A DNA stretch of 64,000 bases from Pseudomonas entomophila L48 (GCF_000026105.1 NC_008027.1:926501-990500); one strand, 5' to 3'; shown: positions 7,102 through 17,383, numbered from the stretch's first letter. Numbers and translations are program-made. Notes: generated from the sequence alone by a model not told the origin.

Positions 7102-9243
7102 TCAAACCCTGAACTGATTGATCAAGCGCCGTTGCTGCTCTGCCAGCTTGGTCAGCTCGGCGCTGGCCTGGCTCGACTCGTCGGCACCACCGGCCACTTC
7201 GCCGGCCACCTGGCCGATGTTGATCACGTTACGGTTGATGTCCTCGGCCACCGCGCTCTGCTCCTCGGCGGCGCTGGCGATCTGTGTGTTCATGTCGTTG
7301 ATCACCGACACTGCCTGGGTGATGCTTTCCAGCGATTCGGCGGCGCGGCTGGCCTGCTGTACGCTGACATCGGTCTTGCCCTGGCTCTCCTCCATCACCC
7401 GCACCACTTCCCGCGTACCCTGCTGCAACTGCTGGATCATGTGCTGGATTTCTTCGGTGGCCTGCTGGGTTTTCTGCGCCAGGTTGCGCACCTCGTCGGC
7501 GACCACGGCGAAGCCACGGCCTTGCTCGCCGGCCCGGGCGGCCTCGATGGCTGCGTTCAGTGCCAGCAGGTTGGTCTGCTCGGCGATGGCGCGGATGGCC
7601 ACCAGGATGGCGTTGATATTCTCGCTGTCGCGGGCCAGGTCCTGGACCACGGTCACCGCGCGGCCGATTTCGGTGGCCAAGGCGCTGATCGAGTGCGAGG
7701 TGCCGCGTACGATATCCAGGCCCTCGTTGGCGGCGCGGTCGGCGTCGCTGGCGGCCTGGGCCGCCTGGGTGGCGTTGCGCGCCACATCCTGGGCCGTGGC
7801 GGTCATTTCGTGCACGGCGGTGGCCACCTGGTCGATCTCGGCCATCTGCTTATGCACGCCCTGGTTGGTGCGGATGGCGATGTCGGCAGTGTGCTCCGAC
7901 GAGTCGCTGACCTTCTGCACCGAACTGACCACCTGGCTGATCATCGTCTGCAACTTGGCCAGGAAGGTGTTGAAGCCTTTGGCGATGGCGCCCAGCTCGT
8001 CGGCGCGGTCGCTTTGCAGGCGGCGGGTCAGGTCACCCTCGCCCTGGGCGATGTCGTCGAGCATGGCGACCATCTGCTTGAGCGGTCGGGCGATGCCGTG
8101 GGCCAGCAGCCAGATCACCAGCAGGCCCAGGGCAGCGATGCCCAGGCCGACCACGGTCATGCCGGCGATATCGGTGCGGCGTTGTTCGGCCAGGTCCTTT
8201 TGCAGCTGGTTGACGTCGGCCATTACGGTGCTGAGCGGCAGCTCCAGCAGCAGGGTCCAGCGGGCGTCGGTGCTGGCTACCTTGAACGGCAGGTACAGCT
8301 CGATGCGGTCCTTGGCCGTCTCGACCTTGTAGTGCAGGCCTTCGCCAGCGAGGTTCTTGAGGGTGCTTGCTTCATCGGCATCCAGCACGTCGCTGGCCTT
8401 TTCGCCGAACTTGGCCGGGTCGCGGGTGTAGGCCACCAGACGGCCGTTGCTCGACACCAGGGCCAGTTCACCGGCGCCATTGTACAGCTGGCGATCAGCG
8501 GCATTGAGCAGGTCCTGGATGAAGTTCACCGACAGGTCGGCACCGGCCATGCCCTTGAACTGGCCGTCGACCATGATCGGCTCGACGAAGGAGGCGAGCA
8601 TGACCATCTTGTCGCCCACTTTATAAGGGGCCGGGTCGATCACGCAGGCTTTCTTCGACTCTTTCGGGCACAGGTAGTACTCGCTGGCGCGCACGCCGGT
8701 GGCCAGCACAGTGCGGTCGTCGACGTCGGCCAGTTTGTCCTGGCCGAGGCTGCCATCGCCGTTGCGGAACCACCAGGGCAGGAAGCGGCCACTGGCGCTG
8801 TCGATGCCGACCATGTTGCTGCCGACATAGCGGGCGTCGTCGTGGTCGAGGGCATTCGGCTCCCAGCCCAGGTAGGCGCCGAGCACGCTCGGGTTGGCCT
8901 CGACGGTGCGCTTGAGCTGGTTGATCAGGTGTTCGCGGTCGACCCGCATCAGTGGCCGGCCGTCGGCGCCTTGCATGCCGATCATCGCATTGCCGGTGGC
9001 CAGGCCGCGGGCGATCGACAGCGGTGCCTCCAGGCCGCGCTGGATCTCGCTGACCTGGGTGCGGGCCAGCGCCGACAGGCGCTGTTCGATCACGCTTTCG
9101 AACTGTTGCTGGGTGCGCTGCTGTACCAGCGCCTGGGTGCGTTCGCCGGAATACACGGCATAGAGCACCAGGGCGGCGACAATGCTCAGTACGATGGCAC
9201 CGGCCAGGGCGGCCACGGAAAACTGGATCGACTTGAACTTCAT
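7102..9243 (-). CDS. Methyl-accepting chemotaxis protein with periplasmic dCache domain
   Basis: 713-aa inner-membrane chemoreceptor. It has a transmembrane segment near residues 9-30, a periplasmic double-Cache sensor (about 35-350), a second membrane segment near 365-388, HAMP, and a long MCP signalling hairpin. The hairpin has the conserved tip [24 protein letters not shown]. The canonical amino-acid-binding dCache motif is not visible, so the ligand is not inferred; McpU/TlpQ-type polyamine receptors are one possibility. ATG 9243 follows GGAG and replaces a longer reading. A FliA promoter lies upstream, as expected for motility genes. Confidence 0.93.
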   Translation of the reverse strand: MKFKSIQFSVAALAGAIVLSIVAALVLYAVYSGERTQALVQQRTQQQFESVIEQRLSALARTQVSEIQRGLEAPLSIARGLATGNAMIGMQGADGRPLMRVDREHLINQLKRTVEANPSVLGAYLGWEPNALDHDDARYVGSNMVGIDSASGRFLPWWFRNGDGSLGQDKLADVDDRTVLATGVRASEYYLCPKESKKACVIDPAPYKVGDKMVMLASFVEPIMVDGQFKGMAGADLSVNFIQDLLNAADRQLYNGAGELALVSSNGRLVAYTRDPAKFGEKASDVLDADEASTLKNLAGEGLHYKVETAKDRIELYLPFKVASTDARWTLLLELPLSTVMADVNQLQKDLAEQRRTDIAGMTVVGLGIAALGLLVIWLLAHGIARPLKQMVAMLDDIAQGEGDLTRRLQSDRADELGAIAKGFNTFLAKLQTMISQVVSSVQKVSDSSEHTADIAIRTNQGVHKQMAEIDQVATAVHEMTATAQDVARNATQAAQAASDADRAANEGLDIVRGTSHSISALATEIGRAVTVVQDLARDSENINAILVAIRAIAEQTNLLALNAAIEAARAGEQGRGFAVVADEVRNLAQKTQQATEEIQHMIQQLQQGTREVVRVMEESQGKTDVSVQQASRAAESLESITQAVSVINDMNTQIASAAEEQSAVAEDINRNVINIGQVAGEVAGGADESSQASAELTKLAEQQRRLINQFRV

Positions 9244-9279
9244 GGAAGGCTCCGCGCGCAAGGAGGTCGTGTCCCCGGG

Positions 9280-9307
9280 TTATCGGCGGGCTAATACGAA
9301 AGCATGA
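9280..9307 (-). promoter_or_regulatory. FliA (sigma-28) promoter of the dCache chemoreceptor gene
   Basis: On the minus strand TCATG (9307-9303), a 15-base spacer, and a perfect GCCGATAA (9287-9280), about 37 bases before the start codon. This matches the flagellar sigma factor consensus and puts the receptor in the flagellar/chemotaxis regulon. Confidence 0.75.
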
Positions 9308-9394
9308 GGGGCGAGAAGAAATCTTCCCTGCGGCTCTGGCGGGGCCAGGCGACTGGGCCTAGGATACGCGGCACGTAAAAAGGGAGTGTTTTAA

Positions 9395-10210
9395 ATGCGT
9401 AAGTCATTCGTTGTCAGCATGTTGAGCGCCAGCGTCCTGCTGGGCGGCTGCCAGGCGGTCAATACCACCAGCGGTGGCGCCGTCGGCGTCGAGCGTAAGC
9501 AGTACATGTTCAGCATGCTCTCGACCGATGAGGTCAACCAGATGTACGCCCAGTCCTATCAGCAGACCCTCGGTGAGGCGTCTAGCAAGGGCGTCCTGGA
9601 TAAAAGCAGCGCCGACGCCAAGCGCGTGCAGGCCATCGCCGATCGTCTGATCGCCCAGGCACCACAGTTCCGGCCGGATGCCGCGCAATGGAAATGGGAA
9701 GTCAACGTCATCAAGAGCGACGAGCTGAACGCCAACTGCGGCCCGGGCGGCAAGATCATCGTCTATACCGGCCTGATCGATCAGCTCAAGCTGACTGACG
9801 CCGAGATCGCCGCAGTCATGGGCCACGAAATTGCCCACGCCCTGCGCGAGCACGGCCGTGAAGCGATGTCCAAGGCCTATGGCGTGGAAATGGCCCGCCA
9901 GGGCGCCGGTGCGATCTTCGGCCTGGGCCAGGACAGCATGGCGCTGGCCGATACCGTGGTGAACTACGCCATGACCCTGCCCAACAGCCGCGCCAACGAG
10001 AACGAAGCCGACCTGATCGGCCTGGAACTCTCGGCCCGCGCCGGCTACGACCCGAACGCCGCGATCACCTTGTGGAACAAGATGAGCAAGGCGTCCGAAG
10101 GCGCGCCGCCTGAGTTCATGAGTACTCACCCGGCGTCGAGCAGCCGGATCGCCTCGTTGCAAGCGGCGATTCCGAAGGTGATGCCGCTGTATCAGGCTGC
10201 CAAGAAGTAA
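9395..10210 (+). CDS. M48-family metallopeptidase lipoprotein
   Basis: 271-aa lipoprotein (lipobox LLGGC, Cys19) with a zinc protease domain of the M48 family: HEIAH at 144-148 supplies the two zinc histidines and catalytic Glu, and NENEAD near 201-206 supplies the third ligand. Related to LoiP/YggG and BepA-type envelope quality-control proteases that degrade damaged or misassembled outer-membrane proteins. The ATG follows GGGAG. It has no operon partner and is convergent with the GDT1 gene across a REP pair. Confidence 0.9.
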   Translation: MRKSFVVSMLSASVLLGGCQAVNTTSGGAVGVERKQYMFSMLSTDEVNQMYAQSYQQTLGEASSKGVLDKSSADAKRVQAIADRLIAQAPQFRPDAAQWKWEVNVIKSDELNANCGPGGKIIVYTGLIDQLKLTDAEIAAVMGHEIAHALREHGREAMSKAYGVEMARQGAGAIFGLGQDSMALADTVVNYAMTLPNSRANENEADLIGLELSARAGYDPNAAITLWNKMSKASEGAPPEFMSTHPASSSRIASLQAAIPKVMPLYQAAKK

Positions 10211-10224
10211 TTCACCGGGGCCCT

Positions 10225-10313
10225 CTGTAGGAGCCGGCTTGCCGGCGAACACCGGCAAAGCCGGTGCCATGCACCGCGGTGTGGGGTTCGCCAGCAAGGC
10301 TGGCTCCTACAGG
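10225..10313. repeat. REP pair (GCCGGCAAGCCGG and GCCAGCAAGGCTGG mixed)
   Basis: Inverted pair starting TGTAGGAGCCGGC and ending GGCTCCTACA between convergent genes. The two arms belong to slightly different core types. Confidence 0.85.
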
Positions 10314-10317
10314 GTCT

Positions 10318-10905
10318 TCAGCCTATCCAGCCACTGGTCTTCATCGCCGAATACACCGCGACGACGGCCAGCACGATGAACGCCGCCGCCGCCAGGCGAC
10401 GGATCAGCGTCAACGGCAGTTTCTCCGCGGCGAAGTTGCCCGCCAGTACCACCGGCACGTTGGCAATCAGCATGCCCAGGGTGGTACCGATGATCACCAT
10501 GATCAGGTGCGGGTACTGGGCGGCCAGCATCACCGTGGCGACCTGGGTCTTGTCGCCGATCTCAGCCAGGAAGAACGCGATCAGTGTGGTCAGGAACGGC
10601 CCGAAACGGCGTGCGTTGCTGGCTTCGTCATCGTCCATCTTGTCCGGCACCAGGGTCCACAGCGCGGTGGCGGTGAAGCTCGCGGCGAGGATCCAGTGCA
10701 GCACGGATTCGCTGAAGAAGCTGCTGACCCAGGCACCCACGGCGCCCGCGGCGGCGTGGTTGGCCAGGGTGGCGGCGATGATGCCGGCGATGATCGGCCA
10801 GGGCTTGCGAAAACGCGCGGCCAGGATGAGCGCGAGCAGTTGCGTCTTGTCGCCGATTTCGGCGAGGGCAACGATGGCGGTGGGGACGAGCAGAGATTCC
10901 AGCAT
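10318..10905 (-). CDS. GDT1/TMEM165 (UPF0016) family Mn2+/Ca2+ exporter
   Basis: 195-aa inner-membrane protein with six predicted helices in two repeats, each carrying the ExGDKT cation motif (EIGDKT at 16-21 and 115-120). Bacterial members such as MneA export manganese. The start at 10905 follows AGGA. The gene lies directly downstream of a yybP-ykoY-type manganese riboswitch, which strongly supports a role in relieving Mn2+ excess. It is transcribed away from rsmC, whose 3' end abuts the promoter. Confidence 0.92.
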   Translation of the reverse strand: MLESLLVPTAIVALAEIGDKTQLLALILAARFRKPWPIIAGIIAATLANHAAAGAVGAWVSSFFSESVLHWILAASFTATALWTLVPDKMDDDEASNARRFGPFLTTLIAFFLAEIGDKTQVATVMLAAQYPHLIMVIIGTTLGMLIANVPVVLAGNFAAEKLPLTLIRRLAAAAFIVLAVVAVYSAMKTSGWIG

Positions 10906-11105
10906 CAGGATTCCTACGGGGGCGGGTCGACACGGCTATGACACGTACGACCTCCCCGCCCCGGGTAAGGTGTGCGTGTCATAGGTCTTGTCAAACCCTG
11001 GACCTGTCTGCGCAGATCGTGGGTCGCACGCGCCATGGCCTGTGGGCCAAGTGTGTTGACGCGTACCGGGCGAGCGGGGGCTCGCGGGAGACTACTCCCC
11101 TAGGA
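10906..11105 (-). promoter_or_regulatory. yybP-ykoY manganese riboswitch and expression platform
   Basis: Read on the minus strand, the leader of the GDT1 gene shows the family signature in order: GGGGAGTAG (within 11086-11100), a CGGTACGCGTCAACAC block, and GACAAGACC near 10984. These correspond to the L1, L3 and closing P1 regions of the known Mn2+ aptamer. Between aptamer and gene, TATGACACG (10983-10975) is complementary to CGTGTCATA (10945-10937), and GGGGCGGG can pair with CCCGCCCC just before the AGGA ribosome site. This gives switchable control of start-site access. Mn2+ should turn expression on. Confidence 0.85.
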
Positions 11106-11113
11106 CGGAGCGG

Positions 11114-11142
11114 ATTCTGCCTACGCTGGGCGGTTTCGGCAA
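11114..11142 (-). promoter_or_regulatory. Candidate sigma-70 promoter of the Mn riboswitch transcript
   Basis: Minus-strand TTGCCG (11142-11137), a 17-base spacer and CAGAAT (11119-11114) stand just before the riboswitch and just after the rsmC stop. Spacing is ideal and the boxes are moderate matches. Confidence 0.5.
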
Positions 11143-11151
11143 GCCTTGTTT

Positions 11152-12150
11152 TTACCCGCGTGTCGCCCGGTAGATGCGAAAGCCCTGCGCCTCGGCGCGG
11201 ATCTCGCAGTTGCCAAGGGCGCCCTCGATGAGCGGTTGGTAGCGTAGGAAGCTGTTGGCTACCAGGCGAATTTCGCCACCCTTTCGCAGATGTTCGCCGG
11301 ATTTTTTCAGCAGATTTTCCGAGGCTTGGTAATCGGTGTGCACGCCGGTGTGGAAGGGCGGATTGCTCAGGATCAGGTCCAGCTCTCCCGGTGCGGCGTC
11401 GATACCATCACCGCTGATCACTTGCCCCTCCAGACCATTGGCCGCCAGGGTCAGGCGGCTGGCGGCGACGGCAAAGGCGTCGACATCCAGCAGGGTGACC
11501 TGGCTCTGTGGGTAGCGGCGCTTGATCGTCGCGCCCAGCACACCAGCACCACAACCGAAGTCCAGAACATGCCCACTGGGCAAGCCGTCAAGGTGTTCCA
11601 GCAGCAGGGCGGTGCCCTTGTCCAGTCGACCGTGGCTGAATACCCCCGGCAGGCTGACCACTTGCAACGGGCCGTCCTCGAGCGGCAGCTCGAAGCGCTC
11701 GGCCAGGCTTTCCAGCGGCTTGGCCTCGGGGGCGTGGTCGACGGTCACCTGCCACAGCTGGCAGTGGCGCGCGCTGTCGAGCTTGCGGGGCTTGCCGAAT
11801 GCTTGCAGCTGTTTCGCCGCGCCCTCGATGCCGCCGCGTTTCTCACCCACCAGGTACAGCTCGCGCCCTGCCAGGCGCGCGGCCAGGGCGTTGAGCAGGT
11901 AGGCGGCCAGTTCGCGGGATTTGGGCAGGAACAGGATGGCGGCGTCGAAGGCCACTTCAGGCACACCCACGCCGTGGTGGCAGCGATTGCCGAAGCGGCT
12001 TTCAAGCAGCGCCTGGTCGCCTGCGTGCCAAGTCCAGCCGTGGGCCTTGGGCAGTTGGCCGAGCAGGCCATCGGCGGGGGCGCCGGCGATCAGCAGCGGC
12101 CCCTGGAACAGCTCCGCCTGGCGGAGCATTACTTCACTGCGCGGGTCCAT
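11152..12150 (-). CDS. rsmC: 16S rRNA (guanine1207-N2)-methyltransferase RsmC
   Basis: 332-aa two-domain methyltransferase. The C-terminal half carries the SAM-binding motif [12 protein letters not shown] (about 195-206) and the catalytic NPPFHTG (263-269) typical of RsmC, which methylates G1207 of 16S rRNA within the assembled 30S subunit. The N-terminal half is the degenerate methyltransferase-like domain that guides RNA binding. Length is as for the family. The gene is single and followed within 10 bases by the promoter of the GDT1 leader. Confidence 0.95.
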   Translation of the reverse strand: MDPRSEVMLRQAELFQGPLLIAGAPADGLLGQLPKAHGWTWHAGDQALLESRFGNRCHHGVGVPEVAFDAAILFLPKSRELAAYLLNALAARLAGRELYLVGEKRGGIEGAAKQLQAFGKPRKLDSARHCQLWQVTVDHAPEAKPLESLAERFELPLEDGPLQVVSLPGVFSHGRLDKGTALLLEHLDGLPSGHVLDFGCGAGVLGATIKRRYPQSQVTLLDVDAFAVAASRLTLAANGLEGQVISGDGIDAAPGELDLILSNPPFHTGVHTDYQASENLLKKSGEHLRKGGEIRLVANSFLRYQPLIEGALGNCEIRAEAQGFRIYRATRG

Positions 12151-12201
12151 AAACGGCGCCTCCTGGAAAAAGTCGCGCAGTGTACCAGAGCCTTCGCCGG
12201 C

Positions 12202-13167
12202 TCAGCCGACCACTCGCCGCGGCTGCCCGGTAAAGAACGCCTGGGCGTTTTCGGCGAGCTGGCCAACGATGCGCTGGCGCGACTCCACCGCGCCCCAGGC
12301 GCTGTGCGGGGTCACGATCAGGCGGGGAATATCCGCCGCCAGCAAAGGGTTGCCATTGACCGGGGGCTCGACACTGAGCACATCGGTGGCCGCGCCGCCC
12401 AAGTGACCGCTGCGCAGGGCATCGGCCAGGGCCTGTTCGTCGATCAGCCCACCGCGGGCGGTGTTGACCACCAGTGCACCGGGCTTGAGCAAGGCCAGCT
12501 CGCGGGCACCGATCATGTGTCGGGTGCGATCGTTGAGCGGGCAGTGCAAGGTCAGGGCGTCGACCTGAGGCAACAGTTCATCGAGTGGCAGCCGATCATC
12601 GCGTGTCGGGCGCCCGGGGATCTGCCCGCTGAGCACGCGCATGCCGAACGCCTCGGCCAGCCGCGCCACCGCGCCACCCAGCTCGCCATGACCGAGCAGG
12701 CCAAGGGTCTTGCCTTCGAGTTCGACGATGGGGAAGTCCAGCAGGCAGAACTGGCTGGCCTTGGCCCATTCGCCCTTGGCCACGGCCTGGTGGTAGTCGC
12801 ACAGGCGCGTGGCCAAGGCCAGCAGCAGGGCCAGGGTGTGCTGGGCCACCGATGGCGTGCCGTAGCCCTGGCAGTTGCACACCGTGATGCCTTGGGCGCG
12901 GGCGGCGGCCAGGTCGACATTGTTGGTGCCGGTGGCGGCGACCAGGATCAGCTTGAGCTGAGGGTTGGCGGCCAGGCTGGTGGCGTCGAGCATCACCTTG
13001 TTGCTGATCACCGCCACGGCGCCCTGCAGGCGCTCGGCCACCTGGTCGGGGCGGGTGGTGGAGAACAGTTGCAGATCGTCGAACTGGTCCCGCAGGGGGG
13101 AAAGGTCGAGGTCACCGAGGTCCAGGGACGGGTGGTCGAGAAACACGGCACGACGTGGGCTGGGCAT
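12202..13167 (-). CDS. D-2-hydroxyacid dehydrogenase (hydroxypyruvate/glycerate type)
   Basis: 321-aa NAD(P)-dependent dehydrogenase. Rossmann motif GLLGHGELGGAVA lies near residue 145. The catalytic Arg (NTARGG), Glu (SVEPP) and His (TPHSAWG) are all present. The likely reaction is reduction of glyoxylate, hydroxypyruvate or a similar 2-oxoacid; the exact substrate cannot be read from sequence. The open frame is longer, but ATG 13167 follows GGAG and removes a REP-derived extension. A REP pair separates it from the acyl-CoA ligase gene. Confidence 0.88.
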   Translation of the reverse strand: MPSPRRAVFLDHPSLDLGDLDLSPLRDQFDDLQLFSTTRPDQVAERLQGAVAVISNKVMLDATSLAANPQLKLILVAATGTNNVDLAAARAQGITVCNCQGYGTPSVAQHTLALLLALATRLCDYHQAVAKGEWAKASQFCLLDFPIVELEGKTLGLLGHGELGGAVARLAEAFGMRVLSGQIPGRPTRDDRLPLDELLPQVDALTLHCPLNDRTRHMIGARELALLKPGALVVNTARGGLIDEQALADALRSGHLGGAATDVLSVEPPVNGNPLLAADIPRLIVTPHSAWGAVESRQRIVGQLAENAQAFFTGQPRRVVG

Positions 13168-13222
13168 GGGGGCTCCGATGTGGGAGTGGTTCGGTCGCCG
13201 CGGTGGGTTTGGCCGGCGGGAC

Positions 13223-13310
13223 TCTGTAGGAGCGGGTTTACCCGCGAACACGGGCGAAGCCCGTGCCATGCATCGCGTTGCCTGATTCGCGGGTAAACCC
13301 GCTCCTACAA
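13223..13310. repeat. REP pair (GCGGGTAAACCCGC type)
   Basis: Inverted pair TGTAGGAGCGGGTTTACCCGC ... mirrored, with a shared spacer hairpin ACGGGCGAAGCCCGT, between divergent genes. Confidence 0.88.
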
Positions 13311-13485
13311 GGGGGCGCGATCCAATCTGGGCAGTGTCTGGCCCGCCGGTGCCGTTCGTCAACGCCGGCGTCGCCGCTCATACCTTTGCGCGGCAAATCA
13401 TTCCTTCGGCTGATTTGACCGGCGCGTCACCGATCTAGAGTGGATCCCAGAGCTGTCCGGCCCGCATCACAGAAAAGGGATACCC

Positions 13486-15168
13486 ATGTTGCAGACGCGC
13501 ATCATCAAGCCCGCAGAAGGCGCCTACGAATTTCCACTGCTGATCAAGCGCCTGCTGATGTCCGGCAGCCGCTATGAAAAGACCCGCGAGATCGTCTACC
13601 GCGACCAGATCCGCCTCACCTATCCGCAACTGGGCGAGCGCATCGCCCGGCTTGCCAACGTGCTGACCGCAGCCGGCGTCAAGGCGGGTGACACGGTGGC
13701 GGTGATGGACTGGGACAGCCACCGCTATCTCGAATGCATGTTCGCCATCCCGATGATCGGCGCGGTGGTGCACACCATCAACGTGCGCCTGTCGCCGGAA
13801 CAGATCCTCTACACCATGAACCACGCCGAAGACCGCTTCGTGCTGGTCAACAGTGATTTCATTGGCCTCTACCAGGCCATTGCCGGGCAACTGACCACGG
13901 TACAGGGGACCGTGCTGCTGACCGACGGGCCGGACAAGACCGCCGACCTGCCGGGCCTGCGCGGTGAGTACGAGCAACTGTTGGCCGCGGCCAGCCCGCA
14001 CTACGACTTCCCCGACTTCGACGAGAACTCGGTGGCCACCACGTTCTACACCACCGGCACCACCGGCAACCCCAAGGGGGTGTATTTCACCCACCGCCAA
14101 CTGGTGCTGCACACCCTGGCCGAAACCTCCGTGCTCGGCAGCCTGGACAGCGTGCGGTTGCTGAGCAGCAACGACGTCTACATGCCGATCACGCCCATGT
14201 TCCATGTCCACGCCTGGGGCATCCCCTACGCGGCGACCATGATGGGGATCAAGCAGGTCTACCCGGGGCGCTACGAGCCAGACATGCTGATCAAGCTGTG
14301 GCGTGAAGAGAAGGTGACGTTCTCCCACTGCGTGCCGACCATCCTGCAGATGCTGCTCAACTGCCCGTCGGCCGCCGGCCAGGACTTCGGTGGCTGGAAG
14401 ATCATCATCGGTGGCAGTGCGCTCAACCGTGCGTTGTATGAAGCTGCGCTGGCCCGGGGTATCCAGCTCACCGCCGCCTACGGCATGTCCGAGACCTGCC
14501 CGCTGATCAGCGCCGCGCACCTGAACGACGAGCTGCAGGCCGGCAGCGAGGATGAGCGCACCAGCTACCGGATCAAGGCCGGGGTACCGGTGCCGCTGGT
14601 CGAGGCCGCCATCGTCGATGGCAATGGCAACTTCCTGCCTGCGGATGGCGAAACCCAGGGCGAACTGGTGCTGCGCGCGCCCTGGCTGACCATGGGCTAC
14701 TTCCGCGAGCCGCAGAAGAGCGAAGAGCTCTGGCAGAGCGGCTGGTTGCACACCGGTGACGTCGCCACCCTCGATGGCATGGGCTTTATCGATATCCGCG
14801 ACCGCATCAAGGATGTGATCAAGACCGGGGGCGAGTGGATCTCGTCGCTCGACCTCGAGGACTTGGTCAGCCGTCACCCGGCGGTGCGCGAAGTCGCGGT
14901 GGTCGGCGTGCCTGATCCGCAGTGGGGCGAGCGCCCGTTCGCGCTGCTGGTGGTGCGCGAGGGGCAGGATATCGACGCGCGCAGCCTGAAGGAACACCTC
15001 AAGCCTTTCGTCGAGCAGGGGCATATCAACAAGTGGGCGATTCCCAGCCAGATCGCCATTGTTACTGAAATTCCCAAGACCAGTGTCGGCAAGCTCGACA
15101 AGAAGCGCATCCGCGTGGACATCAGCCAATGGCAGGCCAGTAACAGCGCATTCCTCTCCACGCTGTAG
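13486..15168 (+). CDS. AlkK-like medium-chain fatty-acid--CoA ligase
   Basis: 560-aa AMP-forming acyl-CoA synthetase. The AMP/ATP loop [10 protein letters not shown] lies near residue 190, the hinge region GWLHTGDVA near 418, and the C-terminal catalytic lysine in SVGKLDKKR near 540. The AlkK-like subfamily activates medium-chain fatty acids. The KT2440 orthologue by position (PP_0763) has been linked to medium-chain acids, as I recall. It is followed by DUF1302 and DUF1329 genes on the same strand, which suggests a shared lipid or fatty-ester role. The start ATG is preceded by AAAAGGGA. Confidence 0.9.
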   Translation: MLQTRIIKPAEGAYEFPLLIKRLLMSGSRYEKTREIVYRDQIRLTYPQLGERIARLANVLTAAGVKAGDTVAVMDWDSHRYLECMFAIPMIGAVVHTINVRLSPEQILYTMNHAEDRFVLVNSDFIGLYQAIAGQLTTVQGTVLLTDGPDKTADLPGLRGEYEQLLAAASPHYDFPDFDENSVATTFYTTGTTGNPKGVYFTHRQLVLHTLAETSVLGSLDSVRLLSSNDVYMPITPMFHVHAWGIPYAATMMGIKQVYPGRYEPDMLIKLWREEKVTFSHCVPTILQMLLNCPSAAGQDFGGWKIIIGGSALNRALYEAALARGIQLTAAYGMSETCPLISAAHLNDELQAGSEDERTSYRIKAGVPVPLVEAAIVDGNGNFLPADGETQGELVLRAPWLTMGYFREPQKSEELWQSGWLHTGDVATLDGMGFIDIRDRIKDVIKTGGEWISSLDLEDLVSRHPAVREVAVVGVPDPQWGERPFALLVVREGQDIDARSLKEHLKPFVEQGHINKWAIPSQIAIVTEIPKTSVGKLDKKRIRVDISQWQASNSAFLSTL

Positions 15169-15496
15169 CCGCCCTCGCGGGTCGCGGTCGCCAGATCGCG
15201 ACCCGCACGCTAGAGAGGGTGGTGTCTTGTCAAACGGAAAAATTGAGCCATGCTTCACCACTGCCAGCGCACAGGCCGGTCTTTTGGGGCGGGCCAGCAG
15301 CAGGGAGCGCAAATCACACTTTAGAGGGATCTAGCACCTGTGGTCGCTGGCTATAGTCGGGCCAGGGGATTTTCAGGAATGGGGGAGGGCGCCGCGCACC
15401 GTCGTGGCACCTCGGGCAGGAGCCGGTTTCACCAGGCGCTCGGCCGTTTCTGAAAGGACTCACTGCCATAACAAAAAAGTACATGGAGTAGCGTCG
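15169..15496. other. Intergenic region upstream of the DUF1302 gene
   Basis: 328 bases without a gene. A strong hairpin, GCGGGTCGCG (15177-15186) against CGCGACCCGC (15197-15206), starts eight bases after the ligase stop but has no T-run, so it could be an attenuator or 3' stabiliser rather than a terminator. Further down, GGATCTAG (around 15329) and TATAGT (around 15352) may belong to a promoter. Nothing else is evident. Confidence 0.4.
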
Positions 15497-17383
15497 ATGA
15501 CATCTGCAAACCCGTTCTGGCGCCGGGCACGTCTGCCCTTGGCCGTCAGCCTCGCTTCCACGCTTGCAAGTCCTGCTTTCGCGGTCAGCTTCAACATCGG
15601 TGAAATCGAAGGCCAGTTCGACTCGTCGCTCTCCATCGGCGCCAGCTGGTCGACAGCCAATCCGAACAAGAACCTCATCGGGGTCAACAACGGCGGCAAG
15701 GGGTTGTCGCAGACCTCCGACGACGGCCACCTCAACTTCAAGAAGGGCGAGACCTTCTCGAAAATCTTCAAGGGCATCCACGACCTCGAGCTCAAGTACG
15801 GTGACACCGGCGTATTCGTCCGTGGCAAGTACTGGTACGACTTCGAACTGAAGGACGAGCACCGCGAGTTCAAGGACATCAGCGACTCCAACCGCAAGGA
15901 GGGCGCCAAGTCCTCAGGTGCGGAGCTGCTCGACGCCTTCGTCTACCACAACTACTCCATCGCCGACCTGCCAGGCTCGGTGCGCCTGGGCAAGCAGGTG
16001 GTGAGCTGGGGTGAGAGCACCTTCATCGGTGGCGGCATCAACTCGATCAACCCGATCGACGTGTCCGCCTTCCGCCGACCGGGCGCCGAGGTGAAGGAAG
16101 GCCTGATCCCGGTCAACATGTTCTACATCTCCCAGAGCCTCACCGACAACCTGTCGGCAGAGGCCTTCTACCAGCTCGAATGGGACCAGACCGTCGTCGA
16201 CAACTGCGGTACCTTCTTCTCGCAGCCCGACATCATTGCTGATGGTTGCAACAACAACCTGCGGGTGCTCAACAGCAGCCGCACGGTGCCGGTGGCGGCC
16301 CAGCAGTTCCTCGCCACCCGTGGCGTGAACATCAACGAGGAAGGCGTGATGGTCGGCCGCGGCCCGGACCGTGACGCCCGCGACAGCGGCCAGTTCGGCG
16401 TCGCCATGCGCTACATGTTCGAACCGCTGGACACCGAGTTCGGTGCCTACTTCATGAACTACCACAGCCGCGCGCCGATCTTCAGCGCCACCGGTGCCGC
16501 ACCGTCGGTTTACGCCGGCCTGGCCGGCCTGCCGGCCCAGCTGAGGTCGCTGGCACCGCTGATCGTCGCGGGCAACTCGAAGTACTTCGTCGAGTACCCT
16601 GAGGACATCCGTCTCTACGGCCTGAGCTTCTCCACGACGCTACCCACCGGCACGGCCTGGAGCGGCGAGCTGAGCTACCGCCCCAACGCCCCAGTGCAGT
16701 TGAACACCACCGATATCCTGTTCGCCGGTGTGCGTCCGATCGGTGGCGCGCTGGCCAACGCCTCGCTGCTCAATGGCGTCCCTGGCCAGGACCTGCATGG
16801 TTATCGCCGCAAGGAGATCACCCAGTTCCAGACCACCCTGACGCACTTCTTCGACCAGGTGATGGGCGCCAGCCGCATGACCGTCGTCGGAGAGGTGGGC
16901 GTTACCCACGTCGGTGGCTTGGAAAGCGCCCACGAAGTCCGCTACGGCCGTGACCCGGTCTACGGCCCTGGCCCGCTGCCCGCCACGGGCGGTGCCGACA
17001 CCTGCCAGGCACTCAATGCCAGCACCATCGCCGGTGCCGGTGCTGGCGCCTCCACCGCCAACCTCAACCGCAAGTGCGAGAACGACGGTTACACCACCAG
17101 CACCTCCTGGGGCTACCGCGCCCGGGTGATCTGGGACTACAACGACGTCTTCGCCGGGGTCAACCTCAAGCCGAACGTGGCCTGGTCCCACGATGTCTCC
17201 GGCTACTCGCCGGGCCCTGGCGGCAACTTCGAGGAAGGTCGCAAGGCGATCAGCCTGGGCCTGGACGCCGAATACCAGAACACTTACACGGCCAGCCTGT
17301 CGTACACCAACTTCTTCGACGGCAAGTACACCACCGTGGATGACCGCGACTTCGTCGCCCTCAGCTTCGGCGTGAACTTCTAA
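15497..17383 (+). CDS. DUF1302 outer-membrane beta-barrel protein
   Basis: 628-aa exported protein. It has a signal peptide (basic start, hydrophobic core, cleavage near SPAFA at about 27-28) and many alternating amphipathic strands ending in FVALSFGVNF, a C-terminal beta-barrel signature with terminal Phe. DUF1302 proteins are found with DUF1329 partners and are thought to handle hydrophobic compounds at the outer membrane, but no transport substrate is proven. GGAG lies eight bases before ATG 15497, and a longer upstream reading is rejected. It is followed after 26 bases by DUF1329, so is almost surely co-transcribed. Confidence 0.9.
   Translation: MTSANPFWRRARLPLAVSLASTLASPAFAVSFNIGEIEGQFDSSLSIGASWSTANPNKNLIGVNNGGKGLSQTSDDGHLNFKKGETFSKIFKGIHDLELKYGDTGVFVRGKYWYDFELKDEHREFKDISDSNRKEGAKSSGAELLDAFVYHNYSIADLPGSVRLGKQVVSWGESTFIGGGINSINPIDVSAFRRPGAEVKEGLIPVNMFYISQSLTDNLSAEAFYQLEWDQTVVDNCGTFFSQPDIIADGCNNNLRVLNSSRTVPVAAQQFLATRGVNINEEGVMVGRGPDRDARDSGQFGVAMRYMFEPLDTEFGAYFMNYHSRAPIFSATGAAPSVYAGLAGLPAQLRSLAPLIVAGNSKYFVEYPEDIRLYGLSFSTTLPTGTAWSGELSYRPNAPVQLNTTDILFAGVRPIGGALANASLLNGVPGQDLHGYRRKEITQFQTTLTHFFDQVMGASRMTVVGEVGVTHVGGLESAHEVRYGRDPVYGPGPLPATGGADTCQALNASTIAGAGAGASTANLNRKCENDGYTTSTSWGYRARVIWDYNDVFAGVNLKPNVAWSHDVSGYSPGPGGNFEEGRKAISLGLDAEYQNTYTASLSYTNFFDGKYTTVDDRDFVALSFGVNF

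Noticed and set aside
7132..9294. Long plus-strand frame opposite the dCache chemoreceptor
   Set aside because: Antisense artefact of high GC content. The minus-strand chemoreceptor has a promoter, ribosome site and clear domains.
13425..15345. Shared GATCTAG motif before the ligase and DUF1302 genes as a regulator site
   Set aside because: CGATCTAGAGTGGATCC near 13430 and GGGATCTAGCACC near 15329 share only a short core in the same orientation; too weak to call.
15169..15496. Hairpin after the acyl-CoA ligase as a terminator
   Set aside because: The stem is strong (10 pairs) but has no T-run, so an intrinsic terminator is not supported.
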